Of a stretch of DNA of 64,000 nt, positions 20,301 to 29,800 are shown piece after piece (the first letter of the stretch is position 1; every line of letters starts with the position of its first letter). The stretch lies in contig JAFROT010000046.1 of NCBI GenBank assembly GCA_017429525.1, positions 1 through 64,000 of the forward strand, read 5' to 3'. This DNA comes from Bacteroidaceae bacterium. Lineage in GTDB: Bacteria; Bacteroidota; Bacteroidia; Bacteroidales; Bacteroidaceae. The notes below the pieces were generated by a model that did not search any database, was not told the DNA's origin, and saw nothing but the letters and a program-made list of their open reading frames with translations. The position numbers and the translations under genes were made by a program.

Positions 20301-20764
20301 GTGATGTTAGTGCCATCTGTGTAGTAAGTCCTGAACTGGTTGCTCAGCAACTTGGCGTCTTGTCCGGTTTCGCCTTTGATGGCCATTTGCAAGAGGTTGT
20401 AGCCAGGGGCGTCGATAACGACGGCGTGACAGAACACGGGAACCTTGAACTTGTAGGTACCGTCCTCTTCGGTCAGCGTGGAATACTTCGGGAGTTGCAG
20501 CGCCTGGACGCGTACGCCGCCCATGGGAGCACCAGTGGCAGCGTCCGTGATCACACCAGCCACCGATTTCATCTCATATTGCTTCTCAGGCTTCTTGGCA
20601 ATGCGACGCTTGACCAACGCGATGCTGTCGGCCTCGGCGATTGCTTCCTCGTCAACCTCATCCTGTGCCCACGCTGGAGCAATGCTGACTCCGAAAGTGA
20701 GCATCAGACAGAGTGCGAGGCGGAAAGCTTTATTGAGGTTGGATTGATAGAATCTCATACTCAT
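17324..20764 (-). CDS. SusC/RagA-family TonB-dependent outer-membrane transporter (second pair)
   Basis: The product is about 1146 residues with a signal peptide ending APAWAQ. After it come a Carboxypeptidase-D regulatory-like domain (VAGVITDAATGAPMGGVRV), a plug domain with the SusC box in variant form (DPENVESIEVIKNGTALYGAKGANGVV), and a C-terminal 22-strand-type beta-barrel ending in LGVSINL. It imports ligand across the outer membrane using TonB energy. The frame is open to 20791, where an ATG overlaps the stop of the FAS1 gene (TAATG), but the ATG at 20764 places a normal signal peptide at the N-terminus, so I use it. The plug has KGANGV where most SusC proteins have RGANGV. Its partner SusD follows after 9 nt. 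Confidence 0.9.
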   Translation of the reverse strand: MSMRFYQSNLNKAFRLALCLMLTFGVSIAPAWAQDEVDEEAIAEADSIALVKRRIAKKPEKQYEMKSVAGVITDAATGAPMGGVRVQALQLPKYSTLTEEDGTYKFKVPVFCHAVVIDAPGYNLLQMAIKGETGQDAKLLSNQFRTYYTDGTNITSSRKVMLDQTSSINIESDMQNLLEGDLHSSSRSALLGQGAYFTLRGINSLNATAQPLFIIDGNMIDTQEERTSLHQGFYNNILAGLDPENVESIEVIKNGTALYGAKGANGVVIIKTKRGHSMATKINVRIYGGVELAPNRVKMMDGSAYRNYLSELAGTVKDVRESTNGNLSQYAFLNEAPESSNYYRSVFHNNTDWQKDMYHTAFTQNYKVSVEGGDDIGMYDLSLGYTKGDATLKGNDFSRLNLRFNTDIKVFEKVHAGLDIAYNQTSYNVLDNGWSESYDMQNIGSTNVLGILQAPFISPYAYYHDENTGRLELSHEYAGKYASTSSVGQWVKNPFSFPHALDYDINECLRNPYWIIQNGKGKNKNYAELTQISLNFSPKYQITKQLAISDRFGYRLDRNNEKYFLPINGTTPYFLTDLGEISSVLKSQFTKETTINNDLRVEWGNNYGAHTINVFGGWRYNNYSYSYSYMRGYNNENDKLPNISKNMQYVNYGGTKDNWIDMSYYLNADYNYQNKYFAQFIVSSQASSRFGHDTKDGLHLGGVSWGIFPSLQLGWVISNENWFKTFRGINYLKLTAGVDQSGNDGIDYYAARTYWESQQHSENTVGLVLKNIENTSIQWETTTRYNVGLEGSFLNNRLNAGIELFWGKTDNLLTMKDLDFLSGLGKYWTNDGQLKNRGFEFHTAAALVNQKDWKWEIGASIGHYNNKITKLPESDQIILRNTATGAIDKVINGHTVGIYGRDNILTAVGYAAGTFYGWQTNGVLADDAEARAAGNNDYLKYPTGLKERPYSNFQAGDVRFIDQNGDGIIDDNDKVAIGNPNPDIYGNIFTNLTWKNLRLDVNFKYSLGNDVYNYQRSIIEGCNTTYNQTTAVQNRWTYEGQRTDIPKVCYIDNEDWRNNERMSDRWIEDGSYLKLKNVRLTYVVPVHSDWLQGLRVWGEANNVFIITRYLGIDPETSARNSALYQGIDTGLLSTGRNFNLGVSINL

Positions 20765-20790
20765 GATTTCAGATTTGTTTAGGGTACACA

Positions 20791-22731
20791 TTAATTGTCT
20801 TTCCGAGCTTTCAGGATGATGCGATCCAGCGAGAAGGTACGTTGGTAGCCTTCTTTCTGGAGGTTGCTACCGATGGTCTGCGACTTGATGATGGCAGTGG
20901 GGTAGGACTTCCTGAGGTTACGGTAGGAGTAAGGGAACGTGAAGGTGCCCGCGTAGATGGTGTCAACTTTCATGCCATCATAGTCGAAACGCATGTCGGC
21001 AGAACCCGTCGTGGTTTCCTTGCCGTCGTCGCTCAAGTAGGTGAGCTGCAGCTGCAGCTTGTTCTTCTTGAAAGGCGTTTCGCCGGGAGTGAAGGCAACG
21101 ATAGAGTCGGGGTTGACACGATAGAAATCGGGAACCATGACTACGTAGATGTCATAGGGGATATTGCTGCGAATCTGACGGTCAGCCTCAGTGTCACGGA
21201 GGATGAATTCAGCTGTCGGAGCGCCATTGCTACGCGAGAAGGTCATGAAGGTGTTCTTGCTGACCTTGCCGAGTGCGCTGTCGTTGGCCAGAGCACTGGT
21301 CTCGCTGTTGAAGCTGTAGTTGATGTAGTCGGCATTGTAGGTGCGTTCTTTCTGCTCCTGATTAGTCAGGTTGTAGCGTACGTTCTGGAAGACGCTCATC
21401 GGTTGTACCTTCACCTCAACGTCGGTGTACCCATAAGATTCGGGATAGTTCCAATGCTCAACGGGGAAGACGATACCATTACTTACCGTGACGGGTTGCT
21501 GTCCGTCGAAGATGAGGGGCTTCACGTCCTGGGTGGCCTTCTCGTCGATGGTAAAGGTATCGGAACGCGTGTTGAAGAGCTTCACAATCTGGTGCTGGAG
21601 GAAGGTCTCCACGGTCCAGAAGTTAGGCTGTTCGGGAATACGCTTCTGCCCACGTACGTTGAACACCAGAGGTGACACCATATCCATATTGATGGCGACG
21701 TCCTTCAGGGAGTCGGTGACGGTGAGCGTCATGCCGCGCTTGGCCGTGTTGTCGTCCTTGACGAGGGCGTCCTCTTTGGTCTTGTCGAAGTAGGTGTTGG
21801 CATAGGTGTACCATGATTCGACCTTCTTGTAGGCTTCTTCCCAAGCAGCGTCGGTCGGGAGCACCATGGCCCAGATACTATCCTCGGCTTCGAGGTTGGC
21901 ACCGACGCCCTTGTGAGGCATCACCCATTCCACGGATTGTGGGCTATACTCGTAAGAGTAGAGGGAATTATAGCGTGTGTAGACACTATCGACATAGATA
22001 GGTTCGCCCGTCTCGGGGTTGGAGCCGGCCTCTGCGCTGAGGTTGGAGTTGAAGTAGAGCGTATCGTGCTGCTCCAGCCAGCTGTTCAGATGGCGATAGA
22101 GGTGGTCATTGGCGCGGATGTACTCGTAGACATTGTAAGCAAACGGTGAGACGACGCCCAACTTGTGGAGCACACCGTTCGTGGCGGGAATGTTGGCAGC
22201 CTTGAGCGGAGTCTTGGTCGTGGGCTGCTCGGAGCGGTCGAAATAACCGAGACGGTCGAAGTAGCCTTTCTTGTTGTTGACCATGATGATCTTCTCGGGG
22301 CCTGAAGCCAGGTTCTGACCTGTTGCCACGTAGCGGTTACGAGCGATGTGGTTACCGACCAGGCGGAGGAATACGTCGTAGGGGCGCACTTGTACGAGCG
22401 AGTCGTAGTAGTGGGTGTCGGCGTCGGTCAGCGCATCGTTGGTAGGTGCGAAGACGGTCAGCATCTGGTTGCTGTTGAGAACGTCCTTGAAGGTGTAGTT
22501 CGCAATCGGATGTCTTTCGTCCTTGAAGGCGGGGGTCTTCTCGGCAATCTTGGCGAAGTTGCTCAGATCGGGATTCGCTTTGATCTGCTCCCACAAGGTG
22601 AGGGTCGCATTCTCGCCGACACCGCCTCCGTCTTGGACATCAAAGTGGTCATCAGCGCAGGAGGGGAGTAGCGCTAAGGCTACTCCGAGGATTCCTGCCT
22701 GGATGCATCGTGTGATTTTTCCTTGTATCAT
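20791..22731 (-). CDS. FAS1 (fasciclin) domain lipoprotein, 646 aa
   Basis: Lipoprotein with a lipobox Cys at about 25 (LLPSC). It has two FAS1-like domains. The first (about 35-205) has the H1-type motif LTVFAPTNDALTDA and the closing motif NGVLHKLGVVSP. The second (about 285-440) begins WAMVLPTDAAWEEA. A beta-rich C-terminal region of about 200 residues follows. FAS1 domains mediate adhesion or protein-protein contact at cell surfaces; a ligand-binding accessory role for the adjacent SusC/SusD pair is inferred from the operon. It starts 22 nt after the 742-residue FAS1 gene, and its stop lies 26 nt before the chosen SusC start. Confidence 0.85.
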   Translation of the reverse strand: MIQGKITRCIQAGILGVALALLPSCADDHFDVQDGGGVGENATLTLWEQIKANPDLSNFAKIAEKTPAFKDERHPIANYTFKDVLNSNQMLTVFAPTNDALTDADTHYYDSLVQVRPYDVFLRLVGNHIARNRYVATGQNLASGPEKIIMVNNKKGYFDRLGYFDRSEQPTTKTPLKAANIPATNGVLHKLGVVSPFAYNVYEYIRANDHLYRHLNSWLEQHDTLYFNSNLSAEAGSNPETGEPIYVDSVYTRYNSLYSYEYSPQSVEWVMPHKGVGANLEAEDSIWAMVLPTDAAWEEAYKKVESWYTYANTYFDKTKEDALVKDDNTAKRGMTLTVTDSLKDVAINMDMVSPLVFNVRGQKRIPEQPNFWTVETFLQHQIVKLFNTRSDTFTIDEKATQDVKPLIFDGQQPVTVSNGIVFPVEHWNYPESYGYTDVEVKVQPMSVFQNVRYNLTNQEQKERTYNADYINYSFNSETSALANDSALGKVSKNTFMTFSRSNGAPTAEFILRDTEADRQIRSNIPYDIYVVMVPDFYRVNPDSIVAFTPGETPFKKNKLQLQLTYLSDDGKETTTGSADMRFDYDGMKVDTIYAGTFTFPYSYRNLRKSYPTAIIKSQTIGSNLQKEGYQRTFSLDRIILKARKDN

Positions 22732-22753
22732 AGTTTGAAAGTCATTTTATTAA

Positions 22754-24982
22754 TTACCAATAGTCCTCAGGTTCGACAGGATTGTCGTAAACCTCCTTAG
22801 AGACGAACTCGAAGTAGTCCATGAAGAACTGGAGGTCCTTGTTGTTGAGCACGTTCTTGAAGCGGATGTAGTAGGTCTTGTCGGGGTCGAGGTCGGCACT
22901 GACCATGATACGTCGTGTGACGTGTTCGCCCTGAATACCGATGTTGGCTCCGGCACCGTTACCGATGTGGAAGTACTTCGGGCCCTTCATGAATCCGCGA
23001 GCGCGGAGCGACTTCGTAATCTCGTCTTGTTCGTCGATGGGAAGGTTGACTTCAGACGAATAGTCGGCATCAGTAGCATAACCGAAGGTTGAGGTCTGGT
23101 TGCCATTCTGGAAGCGATGGCGTACGAAACCGATGCGGAGGTCCATAGGAATACCTGCAGCAGGCATATACTTGGTGTTGTCGGCGAAGTAGACCTGACA
23201 CATACTGCGGACGCTGGAGCCGGCGCTGACGCCGAAGCGAATCTCGTAGTGTCCTCTTGTGGGAACGGGAGGCAGCTTCATCGTGAATTCATACTTACCG
23301 ATGATGTTGTACTCGTCCATTTGATAGTTACTCCATCCACGGTCGTGACCTGTGAAGTAGTAGAACTCAGTGCCTTCCTGCATCTGGACGTCGGCCAGGT
23401 AGGGGTAGTTCTGTGGGAATCCGCGGGTCTGGCTGGCGCCGTAGGAGTAGTTGCTAAGCGGGCGACGGAGGTCATTGTTCATCATCTCGGGGAACATGGC
23501 TGCCATGTCGATGCGGATACGTTCACCGCCGAGGCGCTTGGCCACGTTGTCGGTGTAGACCAGCATACGCTCGATGGGGTAGATGCAACCGTTGAGGAGG
23601 TTCAGGTGTTCTGCGCCACCGTCTGTCTCGTAAAGGATCTTGTTACCTACGTTCTCGTCGGGGTACATGGCAAAAGCATTACCTACGTCGCGGAACTTGC
23701 CGCTCTCATGGTAGTCCTCGATGTTGAGGCCTTCAGGACCGAACTCGCCACGTCCGTTACGCAGGATGGGGAAGCGGTTGAGGTAGATGCCATCAGACTC
23801 GGCGCTCTCGAAGATCTTCAGCAGACGGCGCTTGCCCATTGTCGTGAAGTACTCGTAGACGGGGATCGTGTAATTCGTACCAGAAGTCTTCCAGTAGTAA
23901 CCACGCTCGTTGTAGTGGATGACGAGGCGGTCGCGGCTGAGCTTCTCAGGCAGGATGTGATACGTGACGAACAGGTTGACGATGTTTTTCTCGTTCTTGA
24001 AATCGTTATCGGTCGTGCCGTTGGGATAGGCACCCTTGGCGATCAGGTATTCCTTGACATCCTCAGCGGTAATATCTTCGGCCGCCTTGCCGATCTCAGC
24101 CTCCCAGAGTTCATCGGGTTCAGCAAAGATGGTGAATCCGTATTTGCGGTGTTCGGGAATCGTACCGGTCTGCTCTGTCGGGTGGACACGCAGGTCTTTC
24201 ACCTGTTGCGTCAGGAAGAGGTCTTCCCAGACGTCGTCGCGCGTCTTGCTAAGGGTATCTTCCAGACCGCAGGCCAGGATGAGTTTGGACATGACGAGGT
24301 AGCCGCGTTTCTTCTCAGCTACCCACTGGCGGAAGATATCAGCCATCGTATCGTTGCTCGGGGCGATGACAGCATGCACCTCGTGGACACGGCCGTTGAT
24401 GGTCTCAATGTCACGGTTGTTGAGGTCGATGAGCGCCACACCATTGATGAAGATGGAGTCGGTCTGCTCAATGGACGTCTTGTAGAGCTTGCGGTCGTTC
24501 ATATTAGCCGTCTGGAACTCATCGTTATCGTCCTTGGCTGCAATGTCGCCTACTTCGTAGACATCATCATTGCGGCTACCGTCGATGACGCTGTTCAGGA
24601 CGATTACCTTACGTACAGAGTCCAAGGTCTCCTCGTTGGGAGCACCTTCCCAAGTGGGCTGGTTGAAGATGCCTCTGGTGTACAGGGTATCGAGATAATC
24701 CTGGATGGCCTTGTTGTTGGGAGCAAAGCAGGTGAATTTGCCACGTGCTGAGAGCAGCTGAGCCACAGTGGACTCGGAGCGTCTGCTGATAGGCACTTGG
24801 TTGATCAACTTGACGTACTCAGAGTAGTTGGAGTCGCTCTCCAGGTAGGAGAGGACGGTGTACTCCGTCAGGGTAAAGCGGGCTGATGTGTCGATATCCT
24901 CGGTACATCCGATGGCGAGGGCTCCGATGAAGAACGCCGCCAGTGCCAGCTTGAGTTGATGAATTTTTGCGATATGTTTCAT
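22754..24982 (-). CDS. FAS1 (fasciclin) lipoprotein with DUF5108-like C-terminus, 742 aa
   Basis: Lipoprotein with lipobox Cys about 26 (ALAIGC). The first FAS1 domain (about 40-205) contains KFTCFAPNNKAIQDYLD and the closing GRVHEVHAVIAPSN. The second (about 255-470) contains YGFTIFAEPDELWEAE and LNGCIYPIERML. The last 260 residues, from about ERIRIDMAAMFPEM, form a beta-sandwich-like region with GHYEIRFGVSAGS, like the DUF5108 segment often fused to FAS1 in Bacteroidetes. That name is from memory and tentative. It is the fourth gene of the operon, 30 nt after SusD of the first pair. It is likely surface-exposed and part of, or next to, the SusCD complex. Confidence 0.83.
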   Translation of the reverse strand: MKHIAKIHQLKLALAAFFIGALAIGCTEDIDTSARFTLTEYTVLSYLESDSNYSEYVKLINQVPISRRSESTVAQLLSARGKFTCFAPNNKAIQDYLDTLYTRGIFNQPTWEGAPNEETLDSVRKVIVLNSVIDGSRNDDVYEVGDIAAKDDNDEFQTANMNDRKLYKTSIEQTDSIFINGVALIDLNNRDIETINGRVHEVHAVIAPSNDTMADIFRQWVAEKKRGYLVMSKLILACGLEDTLSKTRDDVWEDLFLTQQVKDLRVHPTEQTGTIPEHRKYGFTIFAEPDELWEAEIGKAAEDITAEDVKEYLIAKGAYPNGTTDNDFKNEKNIVNLFVTYHILPEKLSRDRLVIHYNERGYYWKTSGTNYTIPVYEYFTTMGKRRLLKIFESAESDGIYLNRFPILRNGRGEFGPEGLNIEDYHESGKFRDVGNAFAMYPDENVGNKILYETDGGAEHLNLLNGCIYPIERMLVYTDNVAKRLGGERIRIDMAAMFPEMMNNDLRRPLSNYSYGASQTRGFPQNYPYLADVQMQEGTEFYYFTGHDRGWSNYQMDEYNIIGKYEFTMKLPPVPTRGHYEIRFGVSAGSSVRSMCQVYFADNTKYMPAAGIPMDLRIGFVRHRFQNGNQTSTFGYATDADYSSEVNLPIDEQDEITKSLRARGFMKGPKYFHIGNGAGANIGIQGEHVTRRIMVSADLDPDKTYYIRFKNVLNNKDLQFFMDYFEFVSKEVYDNPVEPEDYW

Positions 24983-25012
24983 AGTCGTATGATTTAGCTT
25001 GGGGATGACGTG

Positions 25013-26821
25013 TTATTCTTCTGTTTCCTCGTTGTCATACAGACCTTTCCTGCGATCCCAGACGGGATTTTGGGTAATGAGGTACTTGTTGGCACGCAGT
25101 TCCTTGTAGTAGATGGGGCTGTAGAGTCCGTAGCGGTTCTTGATACGGTTCTTCAGGTTCTGAGCACGACGGCTATAGGCGCCTTTGCCCAGGAAGTTCG
25201 TTACCATCTGCGCTACGCCTTCGGCGCCATCGGTGTATTGGGGCTCGCGTGGGTCGGGATTGTGGCCGCCGCCGATGCGCTCAGCATAGCGGACGAGGTC
25301 GAACCAGCGCTTGCCCTCGCCGATGAACTCAATGAGGCGCTCCTTCATGACGAGGTCGATGCACTTCTGCTTCGTGTTGTCGCTGTTGGCCGAGAGAACG
25401 GTCTTCTGGTCGAGCTGTGCGCGCTTGTGTACGGCATCGACGATGTTGCGGCATTGCTGGAAGTTTCCTAATACGGCGTGAGCCTCGGCCATCATCAGCA
25501 TGACATCGGTCATGCGGTAGAAGATCCAGTTATGGAAGCGTGAAGGTTCGAACGTGGCTTTGAATTCACCGCTGATGAAGCCGAAACGGGTATTGGTCCA
25601 TTTCAGCACGTAGCCTTCCTGTAGGGGCTCGTTGCCGCTGTCGTAGGTCTTCTTCATACAACTGTACCACATGCGGGTGTCCTTGTTCATCAGGTCGTCA
25701 GAACCGCCATAGATGTTCTTCATCGCCTGCTCACTGGAAGAGAAGTGCGTACTGTTTTCATGTCCCCAGAAGGAGTTGACGAAGTTGTTCTCACGCTGGT
25801 CGGAATTTGAGAATTGAATCTCGAAGATGCTCTCGTCGCTATTGCCATTATTGAAGATGGCGGTGTAGCTGGGAATCTGTACAGACTGCTGGGCATTGTA
25901 GCTGTTCTCCATGTCCTCGTTCTTGATGAGCATGGCATTATTGAGGCCACTGCCGAAGTCGTCGGTCTTGTCGCGTGAACGGTCAAACTCGCTGTTGGTG
26001 AGCTGCTCGTTCTGTAGGGCAAGTGCATCGAGCGAGCGCTGACCGAAGAAGACAACGCTGTCGGCATCCGAGCGGATGCTGTCCTCCGAGAAGCCGCGAC
26101 CTTCGCGCAGGGCACTGCGCCAGAGGTACATCTCGGCCAAGAGGGCGTAGATACTGGTGTTGGTCATCAGACCACGCGTGTCGTTGAGCTTAGCGTTGCG
26201 GTTACGGCCTTTGCCAGCCACTTGGCGTACCTGGCCAATCAGCTTGTCGAGGACTTCCATCTGGGGCGTTGCGGAGTAGGCCTGCACCTCCTCGTCGGAG
26301 TTGATCACGACCTCGGTATAAGGAATGTCCTTGAAGGCTCTGATGAGGAAGAAATAGTTGAGGGCGCGCAGGGCCGTCATCTCTGCCTTCATCTGTTCCC
26401 ATTCCGTGCGGGTGAACTGAGCGTCGCGTGCCAGCACCTCCTCGCCGTGGGAGAGCACTTTGTTGCAGTAGTTGATGGTCGTGTAGACCGAGCCCCAGTC
26501 ATACTGTGTCAGCGTGGAGTCAATCTGTCCTTCACAAATCTTCTTGTAAGTGAAATAGTTTTTTTGTTCGCTGTCGTAGACGGGATTGACCTGATAGGCA
26601 TCCGAACGGATGTCACCCCAGATGATGAGGTTTTCGATGGTTCCCGCCATGTGCTGATAGGCTCCGTAGCGTACGCCTTCAAGGTCGTTCTTGTCTTCCC
26701 AGAAGTTCTCCTCGACGACTCGGTCTTGCGGATAGATCGTCAGGAAATCTTCGCAGGAAGCGGCACCGAGGGCCATGAGGCCCAGGAGTGCGAAGTTGGA
26801 TAGATATTTGAATCGTTTCAT
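25013..26821 (-). CDS. SusD/RagB-family outer-membrane lipoprotein (first pair)
   Basis: This 602-residue lipoprotein (GAASC, Cys about 23) is of usual SusD length. The family signs are an N-terminal EDFLTIYPQDRVVEENFW segment, helix pairs with MTALRALNYFFLIRAFKDIP, and the C-terminal SusD signature RLIEFIGEGKRWFDLVRY. It should cap the SusC encoded directly upstream (12 nt gap) and bind the transported ligand outside the cell. Downstream, after 30 nt, is a FAS1 lipoprotein gene. Confidence 0.93.
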   Translation of the reverse strand: MKRFKYLSNFALLGLMALGAASCEDFLTIYPQDRVVEENFWEDKNDLEGVRYGAYQHMAGTIENLIIWGDIRSDAYQVNPVYDSEQKNYFTYKKICEGQIDSTLTQYDWGSVYTTINYCNKVLSHGEEVLARDAQFTRTEWEQMKAEMTALRALNYFFLIRAFKDIPYTEVVINSDEEVQAYSATPQMEVLDKLIGQVRQVAGKGRNRNAKLNDTRGLMTNTSIYALLAEMYLWRSALREGRGFSEDSIRSDADSVVFFGQRSLDALALQNEQLTNSEFDRSRDKTDDFGSGLNNAMLIKNEDMENSYNAQQSVQIPSYTAIFNNGNSDESIFEIQFSNSDQRENNFVNSFWGHENSTHFSSSEQAMKNIYGGSDDLMNKDTRMWYSCMKKTYDSGNEPLQEGYVLKWTNTRFGFISGEFKATFEPSRFHNWIFYRMTDVMLMMAEAHAVLGNFQQCRNIVDAVHKRAQLDQKTVLSANSDNTKQKCIDLVMKERLIEFIGEGKRWFDLVRYAERIGGGHNPDPREPQYTDGAEGVAQMVTNFLGKGAYSRRAQNLKNRIKNRYGLYSPIYYKELRANKYLITQNPVWDRRKGLYDNEETEE

Positions 26822-26833
26822 ATCGTTCTTGTG

Positions 26834-29800
26834 TTAGAAGCCGAGGTTGATACTTGCGGTGAATGAGCGAGCACGCGGAGTGCGGTTGTTGTCGACGGCG
26901 ATGCTGAAGCCAGAGGGGCTGACCTCAGGATCGGTGCCGGTGTACTTGCTCCATACGAACAGGTTGTTGGCCGACGCGTAGAGCTTCAGGTTGCGGATGC
27001 CCCACTTCTTGAGGATCTTGGGATCGATGTCGTAGCTGATCTGTATGTACTGGAGACGCAGGTAGTCGCCATTCTCGACATAGCGGTCGGAGGGCAGCGA
27101 GTTGTAGCTGGCAAAGCCAGAGGAGTTCAGCGCGCGTGGGATGACGGTCTCATCGCCGTTCTTGCGCCAGCGCCATGTGGTGGCGAAGCTCTGGTTGGCG
27201 TTGCTGAGCATGCTCTCGGCATTGGCACGGGCGAGGTTCACGATCTGGTAACCCATACGGAAGTTGAAGCCCGTGTTGATCTGCAGGCGGTCCCACTTGG
27301 CTGTGAAGCCGAAACCACCGTTGCACGAAGGATTGGAGTTGCCGAGGTAGACGATATCGTAGCGGTCAATCTGACCGTCGTGGTTGATATCCTCGTAGAT
27401 GGCATCACCACCCTGGAAGGCCTTGGCACTACTCTCATTGTAGCAATAGTAGAGGGGCAGGGGTTCGCCCTTCTGGTCGGTGAGCATATTGCCATTGACA
27501 TCGTAAGCGATCGGGCAAGTAGCGATATCGCCACGGTGCAGGGCAGCGGATGCCGTGTTGATGGGATAGCCGTTGGCGTCGTAGCCGGTGCCGTGAGCGA
27601 CGGCATCTTCGTAGTTGGAGAAGGTGTTGCCGTTAGCATCAACTTCATACTGGCCGTAAGCATACCAGGAAGCCTGCGTGTAGCCGCTGTGGTCGTAGTC
27701 ATACTTGTAGACACCCTTGTACTTCAGGCCATAGATGGAACCGAGGGCATTGCCGACCTGGATGCGACGGAGCTCGTCGTACTTGAGGTTGGCAGGCTGA
27801 TAGGTGTCGGAGGGGTTGAGGGCGTCGAGGATGAGGGGATCCATCTCTTCGACTTCGTTGAAGTTCTGTGCTACGTTGGCGCGGAGCTTGAGCTGGAACT
27901 TGCCGACCTTGGCAAACCAACCTGTCGAAGCGTTGAGGTCCCAACCCTTGTTGCGCATGACACCGCTGTTGATTTTAGCCAGTGAGCTGAAACCGTTGGC
28001 CGATGCGATGCGCTGGTTGTGCATGATCAGGTCGGTTGTCCTGTGGTCGTAGATGTCGAGCTCGAAGTTGAGCAGGTCGTCAAACAGACCGAGGTTGAAA
28101 CCGAGGTTGAGCTTGCGGGTCTTCTCCCAGCGGATGGAACGCAGGGAGAGATTCTCCGGGACGATGACGGTGTGGCCGTTGTAGTAGCCAGCCTGTCCGT
28201 ACTTGTTGTACTGATTGAAGCCACCGCCACCGGTGTTACCGGTGATACCCCAAGTGGGACGTACGGCCAACATGCTGATGACTTTGCGCGACCATTTCAT
28301 GAAACCTTCGTCGATGATGTTCCAGCGGGCACCCACGTAGGGGAAAGCGCCGAACTTGCTGCCCGCACCCATGGCGGTAGAACCGTCCCAACGGACACTG
28401 GCATCGAGGCTATACTTACTCTTATATGACGCGTGCGCCTGCACGAAGAAGCTGGTCTCGCGCCATTCGTTGTTGCTGGCGCTGGCTGCTTGCATCAGGG
28501 CATTGACGGTCGGGTCGGTGATACCGGTCGGGACGTTCCAGAGGTCCATGTTCTGGTTGCTGGACTGTCCGCTCTTCATCTCCCAGCGGGCGAGGATGGG
28601 AAGGGACCAGTCCTCATTCTTGAACTTGGGATAGAGGGCTAAGTCGTGACGGGTAGTGAACTCAAGGCTCTTGTACTCGTAGTTACCTACCGTGTTGCGG
28701 TTGTTATTGTGCGGGGTGTTGTCCCATCTCTGACCGTTGTCGCCACCATAGATCCAGTCCATGGTGCGGAGTTCTGCGGGCAGGTACTTGTCGGAGGACG
28801 TGTTGTAGATGTTCAGCTGGACGTCGCCCTTGTAGTTGAGCTGCCAGTGGTCGTCGTCCTTGCCCAGAAGCTTGTATTCGACGGCGAACTGAGGAGTCAG
28901 GTTGTATTGGTTCTCCTTGTTCCAACCGCCATAAGCGTAGGCCACGGGGTTGCCGTTCATGAACATGTCGCGCAGCTGGTAGCTGGTGTGATGGCCATCG
29001 TTGTTACCCGTGAGGTCGAGGGGCAGCATGTTGAAGTAGCGACCAGTAGGCAGGTAAGTGAGTTTGCCGTCGACATTCTGTGCCATCAGCTCGTCGACGC
29101 TCATGTTAGGCATGGCGGTGTAGGCGCGGCCGAGGATGTCGTTCGGGTTGTTCTTGTAGTTGGTCGTGAAGGTCAAGCTGATGTTTGACGTGAACTTGAT
29201 ACGATCACTGACCCAGTAGTCGAGGGCTGTCTGCGTGGTGAAGCGGTTGAGCTTCTGTGCGATGATAGAACCCGTTGACTTGTCGTAACCGGCACTGACG
29301 CGGAAGGTGGCCTTCTCGCCACCACCCGAGAGGGTGACGTACCACTTGTGCTCCTTACCGAACTGCTTCACTTCGTTGATCCAGTCGGTGTTGTTGCTGT
29401 AGTGGCCGTAGATGTCGGTGAGGTTGTTGTTGTAGTCAAGTTCGGGGATGGAAGTCGCAATCTGACGGGGATTGTAGTAGGCCTCCTTCAGCATCATGGT
29501 GTAGCCATCGCCGTCGAGCATCTTGTAGCCATCGGGCTGCCAAGTGCCGTTGAACTTGTAGGAGAAAGTCACGTTGGTGGGACCACGGTGACCACGGCGC
29601 AGCTTGATCTCGATGACACCATTGGCACCACGTGAACCCCACTTAGCCGTCGAAGCGTCCTTCAGGACCTCGATGCTCTCGATGTCTTCGGGGTTGACGT
29701 TCAGCAGGGTAGAGAACTGCTCTTCGTTGTCCATGTCCTCGAAGTTAATCGTCTGTGCGTCCTCGGGGAGCTCGAAGATGTGGTCGTTCACGACGATCAG

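Noticed and set aside
23117..24751. Plus-strand open frame of about 544 codons
   Set aside because: It lies fully opposite the 742-residue FAS1 gene. GC-rich codon use leaves the antisense frame open. It shows no domain or promoter.
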